A stretch of 64,000 nucleotides of DNA from Nonomuraea solani (GTDB lineage Bacteria; Actinomycetota; Actinomycetes; Streptosporangiales; Streptosporangiaceae): the NCBI RefSeq assembly GCF_900108335.1, contig NZ_FNVT01000003.1, positions 353,563 to 417,562 on the forward strand. Reading direction: 5' to 3'. This document shows, piece by piece, positions 36,790 through 45,370 of this stretch. How positions within the stretch are numbered: position 1 is the first letter of the stretch; every line of letters begins with the position of its first letter. The notes beneath the pieces were generated by a model that saw nothing but the letters and a program-made list of their open reading frames with translations, was not told the origin of the DNA and searched no databases. The translations under genes were made by a program, and so were the position numbers.

Positions 36790-37758
36790 TCAGGGTGGTA
36801 AGCGGGCGTAGGTGGTGATCAGGCCGTCGGGGAGTTCGTTGCGCCAGCAGTAACGATCGTGCCCGCCCTCGAACTCCCGGTACGTGCCCGAGCCCCCGAG
36901 CACCTCCCGCATCCGGGCCGTCGGGCCGGCGAGGGCCCACTCCAGCGTCCCGACCTGCAGGTGCACCGGGGGCGGCCGCAACCGGGCCAGCTCACGAATC
37001 AGCCACTCCGGGTCGGGACCGCTGGGCCACCAGAACGAGCCCGACTGCGACACCGCCGCCACGAACCGGCCGGGGTGGCGGTGGGCGGCGTACACGGCGG
37101 TCAGCCCGCCCAGGCTCTGCCCGGCGATCACGGTCGGCCCGCCGTGCGGCAGCGCGTCCACGAACTCGTCGTTGCACGTCAGCCGCCGCACCCGGTCGGG
37201 CCCCGACTCCACCAGCCAGGCCGTGACGGGTGGCAGCGCGCCGGCCTCGATGAGGTTGTCGAGCATGACCGGCAGGTCGTCCACCCAGTGCTCGCCGTCC
37301 AGCACGACGAGGGTGCCGAGCGGCGGGCGTACCGGATCGTAGCGCCAGCCGATCGCGTGCCGGGACAGCTCGTGACGCGGCTCGCCCACGGCGGCGAGCC
37401 ACGGGGACGGCGGGGAGGTCTCCGCGATCGAGTGGCCCTGCCAGACCTTGGGGTTGAGCGGGTCGGTGAGCTCCGCGCCGTCCACCGACAGCCGGTAGGA
37501 GGCGCGCCAGCCGTGCCGCACCCGATACGTACGGTGCCACACGTCACCGGTGCGCTCCATGACGGCGGCCTCGGCGTCCTGGGTGAGCTTGTTGGCCAGG
37601 ACCCGCACCTCCTTCGCCGGCCCGCGCCAGTAGAACGTGACCGCGCGGTATTCGTCGTCCACCTCGGTCACCAGCGGCGAGACGGTCGCGTCGAGGACCG
37701 GGGTGGGCAGGGTCTGCGGGGGCGCGGGCCTGGGCACCCACGGGGGGAGATCGCGCAT
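36790..37758 (-). CDS. Enterochelin-esterase-like alpha/beta hydrolase
   Basis: 322 residues. An N-terminal beta-rich Fes-type domain (VTFYWRGPAKEVRVLANK) precedes an esterase-D-like hydrolase: LVVLDGEHWVDDLPVMLDNL, nucleophile elbow IAGQSLGGLTAVYAA, and His in FEGGHDRYCWRNEL. The family hydrolyses ferric-siderophore esters in the cytoplasm. No siderophore genes are near, so the substrate stays open. Divergent from the beta-glucoside operon. AGGGGG lies nine bases before the ATG. Confidence 0.88.
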   Translation of the reverse strand: MRDLPPWVPRPAPPQTLPTPVLDATVSPLVTEVDDEYRAVTFYWRGPAKEVRVLANKLTQDAEAAVMERTGDVWHRTYRVRHGWRASYRLSVDGAELTDPLNPKVWQGHSIAETSPPSPWLAAVGEPRHELSRHAIGWRYDPVRPPLGTLVVLDGEHWVDDLPVMLDNLIEAGALPPVTAWLVESGPDRVRRLTCNDEFVDALPHGGPTVIAGQSLGGLTAVYAAHRHPGRFVAAVSQSGSFWWPSGPDPEWLIRELARLRPPPVHLQVGTLEWALAGPTARMREVLGGSGTYREFEGGHDRYCWRNELPDGLITTYARLPP

Positions 37759-37834
37759 CAGGAGAACCCCCTGCTCTGTCGTCGTCGATAGTCAGCTTAC
37801 GACCGAACTCGCGATGACCTCACCAGCCGTGAAC

Positions 37835-37844
37835 GCGCTCTCTC
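37835..37844. promoter_or_regulatory. Distal half-site of the LacI operator
   Basis: GCGCTCTCTC, identical to the right half of the palindrome at 37904-37923 and 77 bp upstream of it. Could serve DNA looping. Confidence 0.35.
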
Positions 37845-37903
37845 GTACAACCGGATCGTTATTTAACCTCCGTTGACAGAGGCATGTGAGCCCCGCGACT
37901 CTC

Positions 37904-37923
37904 GTGAGAGAGCGCTCTCTCAC
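37904..37923. promoter_or_regulatory. Perfect 20-bp LacI-type operator
   Basis: GTGAGAGAGCGCTCTCTCAC is a perfect palindrome with the central CG typical of LacI-family sites, 33 bases before the binding-protein ATG and downstream of a TTGACA (37873-37878). It resembles the CebR site TGGGAGCGCTCCCA in layout but not in sequence. The LacI regulator at 42417-43412 is the likely ligand. Confidence 0.75.
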
Positions 37924-37956
37924 TCACCCCCTAGCACCGACCCAGGAGGGTTTCCC

Positions 37957-39258
37957 ATGACCCCTCGCATCCGGCGACTCGGCCTGCCCGTGCTCACCGC
38001 GTCCGTTCTCGCTCTGGCGACGGCGTGCGGCGGTGGTGGCGGCGGCGGAGGCACCGCGGCCGAGTCGAGCGCCAAGCCAGGAGAGAAGATCAAGCTGACC
38101 ATCGGCCTGTTCGGCGACTTCGGCTTCAAGCCGCTCTACGAGGAGTACAAGAAGACGCATCCCGACATCGAGATCGTCGAGAACGTCACCCAGTTCAACG
38201 ACCACCACAGCAACCTGGTCAAGCGGCTGGCCACGAACGCCGGCGCGGGGGACATCGAGGCGGTCGAGGTCGGCTACATCAGCACGTTCACCGCCCAGCC
38301 GGGCCGGTTCAACGACCTCAAGCAGTACGGGCTGGACAAGCGGCAGCCCGATTACCTCGACTGGAAGTGGCAGCAGGGCCTGAGCAAGGACGGCGCCCAG
38401 GTGCTCGGCCTCGGCACCGACGTGGGCGGGCTGGCCATGTGCTACCGCAAGGACCTGTTCAAGAAGGCCGGGCTGCCGACCGACAGGACCGAGGTGGCCG
38501 CGCTCTGGCCGACGTGGGACCAGTACATCGCGACCGGCAAGAAGTTCGCCGCGGCGAACGTGGCCGGCGCCAAGTTCGTGGACTCCCCCGGCGAGATCTT
38601 CCGCGCGATGGTCAACCAGGCGCCCATCGGCCTGTACGACGCCCAGGACACCATCATCGTGGACTCCAACGCCGACGTGAAGAAGGCCTGGGACCTGTCG
38701 AACCAGATCACCCAGGAGGGCCTGACCGCCAAGCTCGCGGCCTTCTCCCCGCCGTGGAACACCGGCTTCGCCAAGGGCTCGTTCGCCACGATCATCTGCC
38801 CGGCCTGGATGACCGGCTTCATCCAGGAGCAGGCCAAGGACGCCAGCGGCAAGTGGGACATCGCGACCGTGCCCGGCGGCTCGGGCAACAGCGGCGGCTC
38901 GCACCTGATGGTGCCCAAGCAGAGCAAGCACCCGAAGGAGGCGGCCGAGCTGATCGACTTCCTCACCTCCAAGGACAACCAGGCCAAGGTGTTCAAGGAG
39001 GAGGGCACGTTCCCGTCGATCCCGGCGCTCTACGACGACCCGTCGATCCAGAACTTCACCAAGCCGTTCTTCGGTGACGCCCCGATCGGCAAGATCTACT
39101 CCGAGGCGGCCAAGGCGCTCAAGCCGCAGCACCTCGGCCCGAAGGAGGCCGACGTGCGGGTGGCCATCGGCAACGGCCTCGGCCGGGTCGAGCAGGGCAA
39201 GCAGACGCCGGACGAGGCGTGGGCGCAGGTGCTCGAGGACGTCAAGAAGATCAAATGA
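37957..39258 (+). CDS. Beta-glucoside ABC transporter, binding lipoprotein (CebE-like)
   Basis: 433 residues. Lipobox ATAC followed by an eight-glycine linker. Solute-binding fold: LTIGLFGDFGFKPLYEEY, GAGDIEAVEVGYI, LAMCYRKDLFKKAGL, PPWNTGFAKGSFATIICPAWM. AGGAGGG seven bases before the start. First gene of an operon with two permeases and a GH1 beta-glucosidase, which points to cello-oligosaccharides or other beta-glucosides as ligand. Controlled by the palindrome just upstream. Confidence 0.92.
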   Translation: MTPRIRRLGLPVLTASVLALATACGGGGGGGGTAAESSAKPGEKIKLTIGLFGDFGFKPLYEEYKKTHPDIEIVENVTQFNDHHSNLVKRLATNAGAGDIEAVEVGYISTFTAQPGRFNDLKQYGLDKRQPDYLDWKWQQGLSKDGAQVLGLGTDVGGLAMCYRKDLFKKAGLPTDRTEVAALWPTWDQYIATGKKFAAANVAGAKFVDSPGEIFRAMVNQAPIGLYDAQDTIIVDSNADVKKAWDLSNQITQEGLTAKLAAFSPPWNTGFAKGSFATIICPAWMTGFIQEQAKDASGKWDIATVPGGSGNSGGSHLMVPKQSKHPKEAAELIDFLTSKDNQAKVFKEEGTFPSIPALYDDPSIQNFTKPFFGDAPIGKIYSEAAKALKPQHLGPKEADVRVAIGNGLGRVEQGKQTPDEAWAQVLEDVKKIK

Positions 39259-40217
39259 GCACCCTTCCCCTCGCGGTCACGCGACGGCGTAGGCGCAGCG
39301 TGCGGCACACCCTCGACGTGAGGGTGTCGCCGTACGCCTACGTGGCCCCGTTCTTCCTGCTGTTCTGCGCCTTCGGGCTGTTCCCGCTGGCCTACACGGC
39401 CTGGGTGAGCCTGCACGAGTGGACGCTGCTGTCGGAGACGCAGACCTTCATCGGGCTGGACAACTTCTCGGCGCTGCTGTCCGACGCCTACTTCTGGAAC
39501 GCGACGTTCAACACCCTGTCGATCGGCGTGCTCTCGACCGTGCCGCAGCTCGCGCTGGCCATCTGGCTGGCGCACCTGCTCAACCGGCGGCTGCGGTTCC
39601 AGACGTTGTTCCGGGTCGCGCTGCTGCTGCCCAACGTCACCAGCGTGGTGGCGGTCGTGGTCATCTTCAGCCAGCTCTTCGGCCGGGACTTCGGGATGAT
39701 CAACTGGATGCTCTCGTGGGCGGGCGCCGGGAGCATCGACTGGGCGGCGGGCACCGCGACCTCGCACATCGCACTGTCGGTGATGATCATGTGGCGCTGG
39801 ACCGGCTACAACGCGCTGATCTTCCTGGCCGCCATGCAGGCCGTACCGCGCGAACTGTACGAGGCCGCCACCCTCGACGGCGCGAGCAACTTCACCCAGC
39901 TCCGCCGGATCACCATGCCGATGATCCGGCCGACGATCATCTTCGTGGTCATCGTCTCGACGATCGGCGCGATGCAGATCATCGCCGAGCCCATGCTGTT
40001 CGGGCAGAGCAGCGGCGGCGGGGGCGGCATCGCCACCGGCGGGCCCGACCGGCAGTTCCAGACGCTGGCGCTGTTCGTCTACGAGCAGGGCTTCGCCAAC
40101 TCGACGTTCGACTTCGGGTACGCCTCGGCGGCGTCCTGGCTGATGTTCGTGGCCGTGGTGGTCGTGGCCGGGATCAACTTCCTGATCACCCGCAGAGTGA
40201 AGGGCGGCCTGATATGA
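39255..40217 (+). CDS. Beta-glucoside ABC transporter permease (CebF-like)
   Basis: 320 residues, six membrane helices after a basic N-terminus (TRRRRRSVRHTL). EAA loop ELYEAATLDGASNFTQLRRI contacts the ATPase. A glycine-rich periplasmic loop (SSGGGGGIATGG) near residue 255. ATGA overlaps with both neighbours show translational coupling. No ATPase gene in the operon. Confidence 0.93.
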   Translation: MSTLPLAVTRRRRRSVRHTLDVRVSPYAYVAPFFLLFCAFGLFPLAYTAWVSLHEWTLLSETQTFIGLDNFSALLSDAYFWNATFNTLSIGVLSTVPQLALAIWLAHLLNRRLRFQTLFRVALLLPNVTSVVAVVVIFSQLFGRDFGMINWMLSWAGAGSIDWAAGTATSHIALSVMIMWRWTGYNALIFLAAMQAVPRELYEAATLDGASNFTQLRRITMPMIRPTIIFVVIVSTIGAMQIIAEPMLFGQSSGGGGGIATGGPDRQFQTLALFVYEQGFANSTFDFGYASAASWLMFVAVVVVAGINFLITRRVKGGLI

Positions 40218-41017
40218 GGCTGCGCTACCTGACCCTGACCGCGGTGGCCTTCTTCTCCGCGTTCCCGCTCTACTACAGCGTCGTCGTGGCCTCCCGGCAC
40301 AACTCGGCGCTGGCCGAGGTGCCGCCGCCGCTGCTGCCCGGCGGGAACTTCTTCGCCAACGTGGCCCGGGTCTTCGACACCGTCCCCTTCGGGCTCGCGC
40401 TGGCCAACTCGGTGATCGTGGCCGGGTCGATCGCGATCGCGGTGATGTTCTTCTCGACGCTGGCGGGGTTCGCCTTCGCCAAGCTGAAGTTCAGGGGCAG
40501 GAACGTCATGCTCGTGATCACCGTGGCCACCATGATGGTCCCGGCGCAGCTCGGCATCATCCCGCTCTACATGCTGATGGTGAAGCTGGAGTGGACCGGC
40601 ACCAACTACGCGCTCATCGTGCCCGCGCTGGTCAACGCGTTCGGCGTGTTCTTCATGACGCAGTACCTGTCGCGCGCCCTGCCCACCGAACTGCTGGAGG
40701 CCGGGCGGGTGGACGGCTGCTCGACCTGGGGGCTGTTCTGGCACGTCGTGCTCCCGGCCGCGCGGCCCGCGGCGGCGGTGCTGGGCATGCTGACGTTCAT
40801 GTCGGCCTGGAACGACTACTTCTGGCCGCTGGTCGTGCTCAACCCGGACAATCCGACTGTCCAGGTAGCGCTCTCGACCCTGGCCAGCGGGTACGTCAAC
40901 GACTACGTGCTGGGGCTGGCCGGCACCGCGATCGGGACCCTGCCGCTCGTGGCCGTGTTCGCCCTGTTCGGCAAGCAAATCATCGGCGGAATCATGCAAG
41001 GAGCTGTTAAGGGATGA
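40214..41017 (+). CDS. Beta-glucoside ABC transporter permease (CebG-like)
   Basis: 267 residues, six membrane helices, EAA loop ELLEAGRVDGCSTWGLFWHV. Partner of the CebF-like permease. The start overlaps the previous stop by ATGA, and its own stop overlaps the beta-glucosidase start likewise. Confidence 0.93.
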   Translation: MRLRYLTLTAVAFFSAFPLYYSVVVASRHNSALAEVPPPLLPGGNFFANVARVFDTVPFGLALANSVIVAGSIAIAVMFFSTLAGFAFAKLKFRGRNVMLVITVATMMVPAQLGIIPLYMLMVKLEWTGTNYALIVPALVNAFGVFFMTQYLSRALPTELLEAGRVDGCSTWGLFWHVVLPAARPAAAVLGMLTFMSAWNDYFWPLVVLNPDNPTVQVALSTLASGYVNDYVLGLAGTAIGTLPLVAVFALFGKQIIGGIMQGAVKG

Positions 41018-42384
41018 TCTTTCCCGAGGACTTCGTCTGGGGCGCCGCCACGGCCTCGTACCAGATCGAGGGGGCGGTCAAGGAGGACGGGCGCGGCCAG
41101 TCGATCTGGGACACCTTCTCCCACACCCCCGGGAACGTGGCGGACGGCGACACCGGAGACGTGGCCTGCGACCACTATCACCGCTACCGGGACGACGTCG
41201 GGCTGATGCGCGAGCTGGGGCTGGCGGCCTACCGGTTCTCGGTGGCCTGGCCGCGCATCCAGCCGGACGGCGAGGGCTCGATCAACCCCCGTGGGCTGGC
41301 TTTCTACGACAGGCTCGTAGATGAACTGCTGACCGCCGAAATTTCGCCTTATGTCACGCTTTATCACTGGGATTTGCCGCAAGCGCTCGAAGAGCGCGGC
41401 GGCTGGGCCCACCGCGACACCGCCTACCGGTTCGCCGACTACGCCCAGGCCGTCCACGACCGGCTCGGCGACCGCGTCGCCGACTGGACGACGCTGAACG
41501 AGCCCTGGGTGTCGGCGTTCCTCGGCTACGGCAACGGCGTGCACGCGCCGGGCCGCCGCGACCCCGGCGACGCCCTGCGCTCGGCGCACCACCTGCTGCT
41601 CGGCCACGGGCTCGCGGCGCGGGCGCTGCGCTCGGGGGGCGCGGGGAGCATCATGTTCGTGGTCAACTCCGCGCCCGTGCTCACGCCCGCCCAGGTCAAC
41701 GACCCGTCGGCGGTGCCGAGCGAGGCGGACGCGGCCGCCGTCCACCGCATTCACGCGCTGTTGACCAGGCAGTTCCTGGATCCGGTGGTGTACGGGACGT
41801 ACCCGGAGGAAGTGCTCGCGGCGGCCGCCCGCAACGGCGGGACCGGCCACATCCAGGACGGCGACCTGGCGCTGATCAACGCGCCCATCGACCTGGTCGG
41901 CGTCAACTACTACAACCCCTGCGTCGTCGAGGCGGGCCCGGGGCTGCCGGCCGACGCGGCGTGGCCGGGCTCGGAGGACGTCAGGTTCGCCACGGCGGAC
42001 GCGCCGACGACCGCGATGGGCTGGCCGATCGTGCCCGACGGCCTGTCCAGGCTCCTGGTACGGCTCTCGAAGGACTATCCGCAGGTCGGCCTCATGGTCA
42101 CCGAGAACGGCGCGGCCTTCGACGACGTCGTCGAGAACGGGCGGGTGCACGACGACGACCGCGTGGCGTACCTGGACGGGCACCTGCGCGAGGTGCACCG
42201 GGCCATCGAGGCGGGCGCGGACCTGCGCGGCTACCTGGTGTGGTCGCTGCTGGACAACTTCGAGTGGGCGGAGGGCTACCGGCGGCGCTTCGGCATCGTC
42301 CACGTGGACTACGCGACACAGTCCAGGACTCCCAAGGACAGCGCGCTCTGGTACAGGGACGTGATCGGCCGAAACGGCCTGTAG
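41014..42384 (+). CDS. GH1 beta-glucosidase
   Basis: 456 residues, GH1 (beta/alpha)8 barrel. FVWGAATASYQIEGA, YRFSVAWPRIQP, VTLYHWDLPQAL, acid/base Glu in TLNEPWVSAFLGYG, nucleophile in LMVTENGAAFDD, and the subsite -1 WSLLDNFEWAEGY. No signal peptide, so it hydrolyses imported beta-glucosides in the cytoplasm. Fourth gene of the operon. A small hairpin with T-run overlaps its end. Confidence 0.95.
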   Translation: MIFPEDFVWGAATASYQIEGAVKEDGRGQSIWDTFSHTPGNVADGDTGDVACDHYHRYRDDVGLMRELGLAAYRFSVAWPRIQPDGEGSINPRGLAFYDRLVDELLTAEISPYVTLYHWDLPQALEERGGWAHRDTAYRFADYAQAVHDRLGDRVADWTTLNEPWVSAFLGYGNGVHAPGRRDPGDALRSAHHLLLGHGLAARALRSGGAGSIMFVVNSAPVLTPAQVNDPSAVPSEADAAAVHRIHALLTRQFLDPVVYGTYPEEVLAAAARNGGTGHIQDGDLALINAPIDLVGVNYYNPCVVEAGPGLPADAAWPGSEDVRFATADAPTTAMGWPIVPDGLSRLLVRLSKDYPQVGLMVTENGAAFDDVVENGRVHDDDRVAYLDGHLREVHRAIEAGADLRGYLVWSLLDNFEWAEGYRRRFGIVHVDYATQSRTPKDSALWYRDVIGRNGL

Positions 42385-42391
42385 ATTTTTT
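42367..42391 (+). terminator. Weak intrinsic terminator at the end of the beta-glucosidase gene
   Basis: GGCCG-AAA-CGGCC hairpin (42367-42379) followed by TGTAGA and six T (42386-42391). It could lower read-through from the sugar operon into the regulator gene. Confidence 0.45.
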
Positions 42392-42416
42392 CCGTGCTCT
42401 CCCTTCTGGTGCAGTC

Positions 42417-43412
42417 ATGAGACGCCCGACGCTCGAGGCGGTCGCCGCCCGGGCCGGCGTCTCGCGCGCCACCGCCTCCCGGGTCGTCAACGGGCAGACG
42501 ACGGTGGCGCCCGCCATCCGCGACGCCGTGCTGCGCGCGATCGACGAGCTGGGCTACGTGCCCAACTCGGCGGCGCGCAGCCTCGTCACCCAGCGCACCG
42601 ACTCGGTCGCCCTGGTGGTCAGCGAGCCGGGGACGCGGGTCTTCTCCGAGGATCCGATGTTCTCCACCGCGATCAGGTCGGCCTCCGTAGAGCTGGAGGC
42701 GATCAACAAGCAGGTCGTGCTGATGCTCGCGTCCTCGCCCAAGAGCCATGCCCGGGTGGAGCGCTACATCGCGGGGGGCCACGTCGACGGCGTGATGCTG
42801 CTGTCCATGCACGGCGCCGACCCGCTGCCGTCCGCGCTGTCGCGGCTGCGGGTACCGGTGGTGTCCTACGGGCGGCCGGCCGTGCCGGTGAACATCCCGT
42901 TCGTCGACAACGACAACGTGGGCGGGGCCGAGGCCGGCGTCCGGCACCTGGTGGAGACGGGCCGCCGCCGGATCGCCACGATCGCCGGCCCACAGGACAT
43001 GATCGCCGGCCAGGACCGGCTGGCCGGCTACCGCAACGTGCTGCGCGACTCCGACCGCCGCTCAATCGTCGCGGTGGGCGACTTCACGCGGGAGTCGGGC
43101 GCGGTCGCCATGCGCCAGCTTCTCGGCGACGACCCAGGGCTGGACGCCGTCTTCGTGGCCAACGACCTGATGGCGGTGGGGGCCCTGCAGTCGCTCCGGC
43201 AGTCGGGGCGGCGGGTGCCCGACGACGTGGCGGTGGTGGGCTTCGACGACATCGAGGCGGCCAAGTACACCGAGCCGCCGCTGACCACGCTCCGGCATCC
43301 GGTGGCCGACCAGGCGGCGGCCATGGTCCGGCTGCTGCTCAACCTGTTCGAGGGCGGCCCGACGGAGCCGATCATCCTGCCGACGGAGCTGGTGGTCCGG
43401 GAGTCGGCATGA
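42417..43412 (+). CDS. LacI-family regulator of the beta-glucoside operon
   Basis: 331 residues. N-terminal LacI helix-turn-helix (TLEAVAARAGVSRATASRVVNG) with hinge NSAARSLVTQRTDSVALVV, then a periplasmic-binding-like sensor (DGVMLLSMHG, FVDNDNVGGAEAGVRHL, FVANDLMAVGAL, VAVVGFDDIEAA). By position it is the repressor for the 20-bp palindrome at 37904-37923 and the CebR equivalent. Its stop overlaps the next gene by ATGA. Confidence 0.93.
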   Translation: MRRPTLEAVAARAGVSRATASRVVNGQTTVAPAIRDAVLRAIDELGYVPNSAARSLVTQRTDSVALVVSEPGTRVFSEDPMFSTAIRSASVELEAINKQVVLMLASSPKSHARVERYIAGGHVDGVMLLSMHGADPLPSALSRLRVPVVSYGRPAVPVNIPFVDNDNVGGAEAGVRHLVETGRRRIATIAGPQDMIAGQDRLAGYRNVLRDSDRRSIVAVGDFTRESGAVAMRQLLGDDPGLDAVFVANDLMAVGALQSLRQSGRRVPDDVAVVGFDDIEAAKYTEPPLTTLRHPVADQAAAMVRLLLNLFEGGPTEPIILPTELVVRESA

Positions 43413-44293
43413 GCCCACACTCGCCGGGCGCCGCCGTACGCGCCGTGCTCGCCGTCGCGGCCGAGCACGGACTGCCGGTCGATGATCCCGTCGTGCTCAA
43501 CGACTCCTTCAATCTGCGTGTCCACCTGCGGCCCGCGCCGATCGTGGCGCGGGTGCCGACCGTTACCGCGCTCGCCCGTCCCCGGCCGGCCGAGGCGCTG
43601 GAGCGGGAGCTGAACGTCGTGTCGTTCCTGCACGGGGCCGGGGCGCCCGTGGTGCCGCCGAGCGACCTGCTGCCCGCCGGGCCGCACGTGCGGGACGGGG
43701 TGGCGGTGTCCTTCTGGGCGTACGCCGAACACGATCCCGCGCACGTGGTGACGCCGGACGTGGCGGGGCGGATGCTGGCGGAGCTGCACGAGGCGCTGCG
43801 TGCCTATCCCGGCGAGTTGCCGTACCTGGAGCCGGTGCTGAACGAGCCGGCGCGGCTGATGGAGTCGCTCGACGGCGTGCTCGACGGCGTGCTCGACGCC
43901 GGTGAACTTGCCCGGCTGCGGGAGGCGCACGCGGAGCTGGCCGAGCGGCTCTCGAAAGAGGCGGGCACGCAGGCCGTGCACGGTGACGCGCATCCGGGTA
44001 ACCTGCTGGCCACCCCCGCCGGGCTGCTCTGGAACGACTTCGAGGAGACCATGGCCGCGCCCGTGGGGTGGGATCTGGCGTGCCTGCTCCGTTCGAGGAT
44101 GCTGGACGGGCGGGCGGCCGTGCGGGCGTACGGGGCCGATCCGGGCGAACTGCGGACGTTCCTGGCGGCGCGCGGCCTGCAGGGGACGGTGTGGGTGCTG
44201 GTGCGGACGCTGCGCTTTCCTGAGGAGGCCGCCTCGGCGCGGGCGGCGCTGGAGGCCTGGCTACGCGATCCCAGCGGCGAGCGCCGCGCCTAA
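43409..44293 (+). CDS. Aminoglycoside-phosphotransferase-family protein
   Basis: 294 residues, APH/choline-kinase fold. Catalytic loop AVHGDAHPGNLL and metal Asp in LLWNDFEETMAAPVGWDLACLL. N-terminal lobe LNDSFNLRVHL and VARVPTV. The family phosphorylates small molecules; resistance should not be assumed. Four-base overlap with the LacI gene hints at a sugar- or metabolite-kinase role in the same operon. The 3' end overlaps the convergent CMD gene by four bases. Confidence 0.87.
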   Translation: MSPHSPGAAVRAVLAVAAEHGLPVDDPVVLNDSFNLRVHLRPAPIVARVPTVTALARPRPAEALERELNVVSFLHGAGAPVVPPSDLLPAGPHVRDGVAVSFWAYAEHDPAHVVTPDVAGRMLAELHEALRAYPGELPYLEPVLNEPARLMESLDGVLDGVLDAGELARLREAHAELAERLSKEAGTQAVHGDAHPGNLLATPAGLLWNDFEETMAAPVGWDLACLLRSRMLDGRAAVRAYGADPGELRTFLAARGLQGTVWVLVRTLRFPEEAASARAALEAWLRDPSGERRA

Positions 44294-44826
44294 CGGGGCG
44301 GCACGCGGAAGACGCGGAGCTGCAGGGCCAGCGTCGTGTAGTAACCGACCAGGGTGGTCAGCTCGAACACCTCCCGCTCCCCCAGCAGCGCGTACTCCTC
44401 GTCGTCCAGGTCACTCTTGGTCACCAGCGCCCGGGCCACGGCCAGTACCGCCGCTTCCCCGGGGTCTGGCAGTGTGAGGGGGTCTCCGTCGCGCAGGGCG
44501 CGTAGCTGCTCGTCGGTGAAGCCCAGGTCGCGGGCGATCGGCTCGTGGGCCGCCTGCTCGAAGGCGCTGTCCTGGTGCCCGGCCACGACCAGGATCGCCA
44601 GCTCCCGCGCCCGGTCGGTGAGCGAGGAGCGGTAGCGGAGGGCGGCCCCGAGCTCCTGCAGCGGGTCGCCGACGGGCGGGCTGAGCAGCATCGCGTTGAA
44701 CGGGCCCGTGAGCCCGCCCGCCGGATCCACCATGAACCCGCCGCGCGGCCCTTGCGTGATCGTGTCGTAGAGCGCCCGGCCCTCCGGGTCGAGCTCGTGC
44801 GGGGGCGTTCTGCGCAGCCGTGCCAT
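44290..44826 (-). CDS. Carboxymuconolactone-decarboxylase-family (AhpD-like) protein
   Basis: 178 residues, all-helical CMD fold (residues about 60-130: RARELAILVVAGHQDSAFEQAAHEPIA). The usual CxxC of AhpD is absent, so peroxidase activity is unlikely. ATG 44826 has no ribosome site. TACGAT (44838-44833, minus) ends six bases before it, suggesting a leaderless transcript. Divergent from the GNAT gene. The substrate is unknown. Confidence 0.82.
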   Translation of the reverse strand: MARLRRTPPHELDPEGRALYDTITQGPRGGFMVDPAGGLTGPFNAMLLSPPVGDPLQELGAALRYRSSLTDRARELAILVVAGHQDSAFEQAAHEPIARDLGFTDEQLRALRDGDPLTLPDPGEAAVLAVARALVTKSDLDDEEYALLGEREVFELTTLVGYYTTLALQLRVFRVPPR

Positions 44827-44869
44827 TGGGGGATCGTAACGGGCGCCGGGTGGATGTTTCCTGGAAGGT

Positions 44870-45346
44870 ATGACGGAGATGTCCACGAGACGGCTGGAGT
44901 TACGACCGGCCGGGTTGAGCGACCTGGGCGTGCTCGTCCAGCACTGGAACGACCCCCAGGTCAGGCGGTACCTCTTCGATGACCGTGAGGTCAGTCCCAA
45001 GCTGGCCGAGACGCTGCTGCGCGACAGCGAGGCCGACTTCGCGCGGCACGGCTACGGGCTGTGGAAGGTGGTCAAGGACGACGTGCTCATCGGGGTGTGC
45101 GGGCTGCGGCGGCGCGGTGAGGAGCGGGTCGAGATCCTCTACAGCCTCGATCCCGGGCACTGGGGCGCCGGGCTGGCGGCCGAGGCGGCCGAGGCCGTGC
45201 TCGGGGCGGGGCGGCGGGCGCGGCTGACGGAGGTCCTGATCGAGACCGATGACGGCAACCTGGCCTCCCACCGGCTGGCCGATCGGCTCGGCGCGGTGTT
45301 CGAGGGCGCGGCGGACGGACGGCGGAGGTATACGTTGACACTGTAA
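44870..45346 (+). CDS. GNAT-family N-acetyltransferase (RimJ/RimL-like)
   Basis: 158 residues. RRLELRPAGLSDLGVLVQHWND start, then the beta4-beta5 core ERVEILYSLDPGHWGAGLAAEAAEAVL with the acetyl-CoA loop (GAGLAAEA in place of Q/RxxGxG/A), and NLASHRLADRLGAVFEG. Acceptor unknown. Start may be 44870 (after GGAAGG) or 44879. Confidence 0.88.
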   Translation: MTEMSTRRLELRPAGLSDLGVLVQHWNDPQVRRYLFDDREVSPKLAETLLRDSEADFARHGYGLWKVVKDDVLIGVCGLRRRGEERVEILYSLDPGHWGAGLAAEAAEAVLGAGRRARLTEVLIETDDGNLASHRLADRLGAVFEGAADGRRRYTLTL

Positions 45347-45370
45347 ACAATGCGCGTTTACGGTGTATAC
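45335..45370 (+). promoter_or_regulatory. TetR-type operator inside a leaderless promoter
   Basis: TTGACA (45335-45340) and TACGGT (45359-45364) are 18 bases apart and place the start of transcription at about the ATG 45371. Between and over them lies ACACTGTAAAC-N7-GTTTACGGTGT, an inverted repeat matching at 10 of 11 pairs, with the spacing of TetR operators. It controls the broken gene that follows. Confidence 0.5.

Noticed and set aside
43409..44293. Aminoglycoside resistance gene
   Set aside because: The kinase fold is clear, but the sequence has no feature of known resistance enzymes and it is coupled to a sugar regulator.
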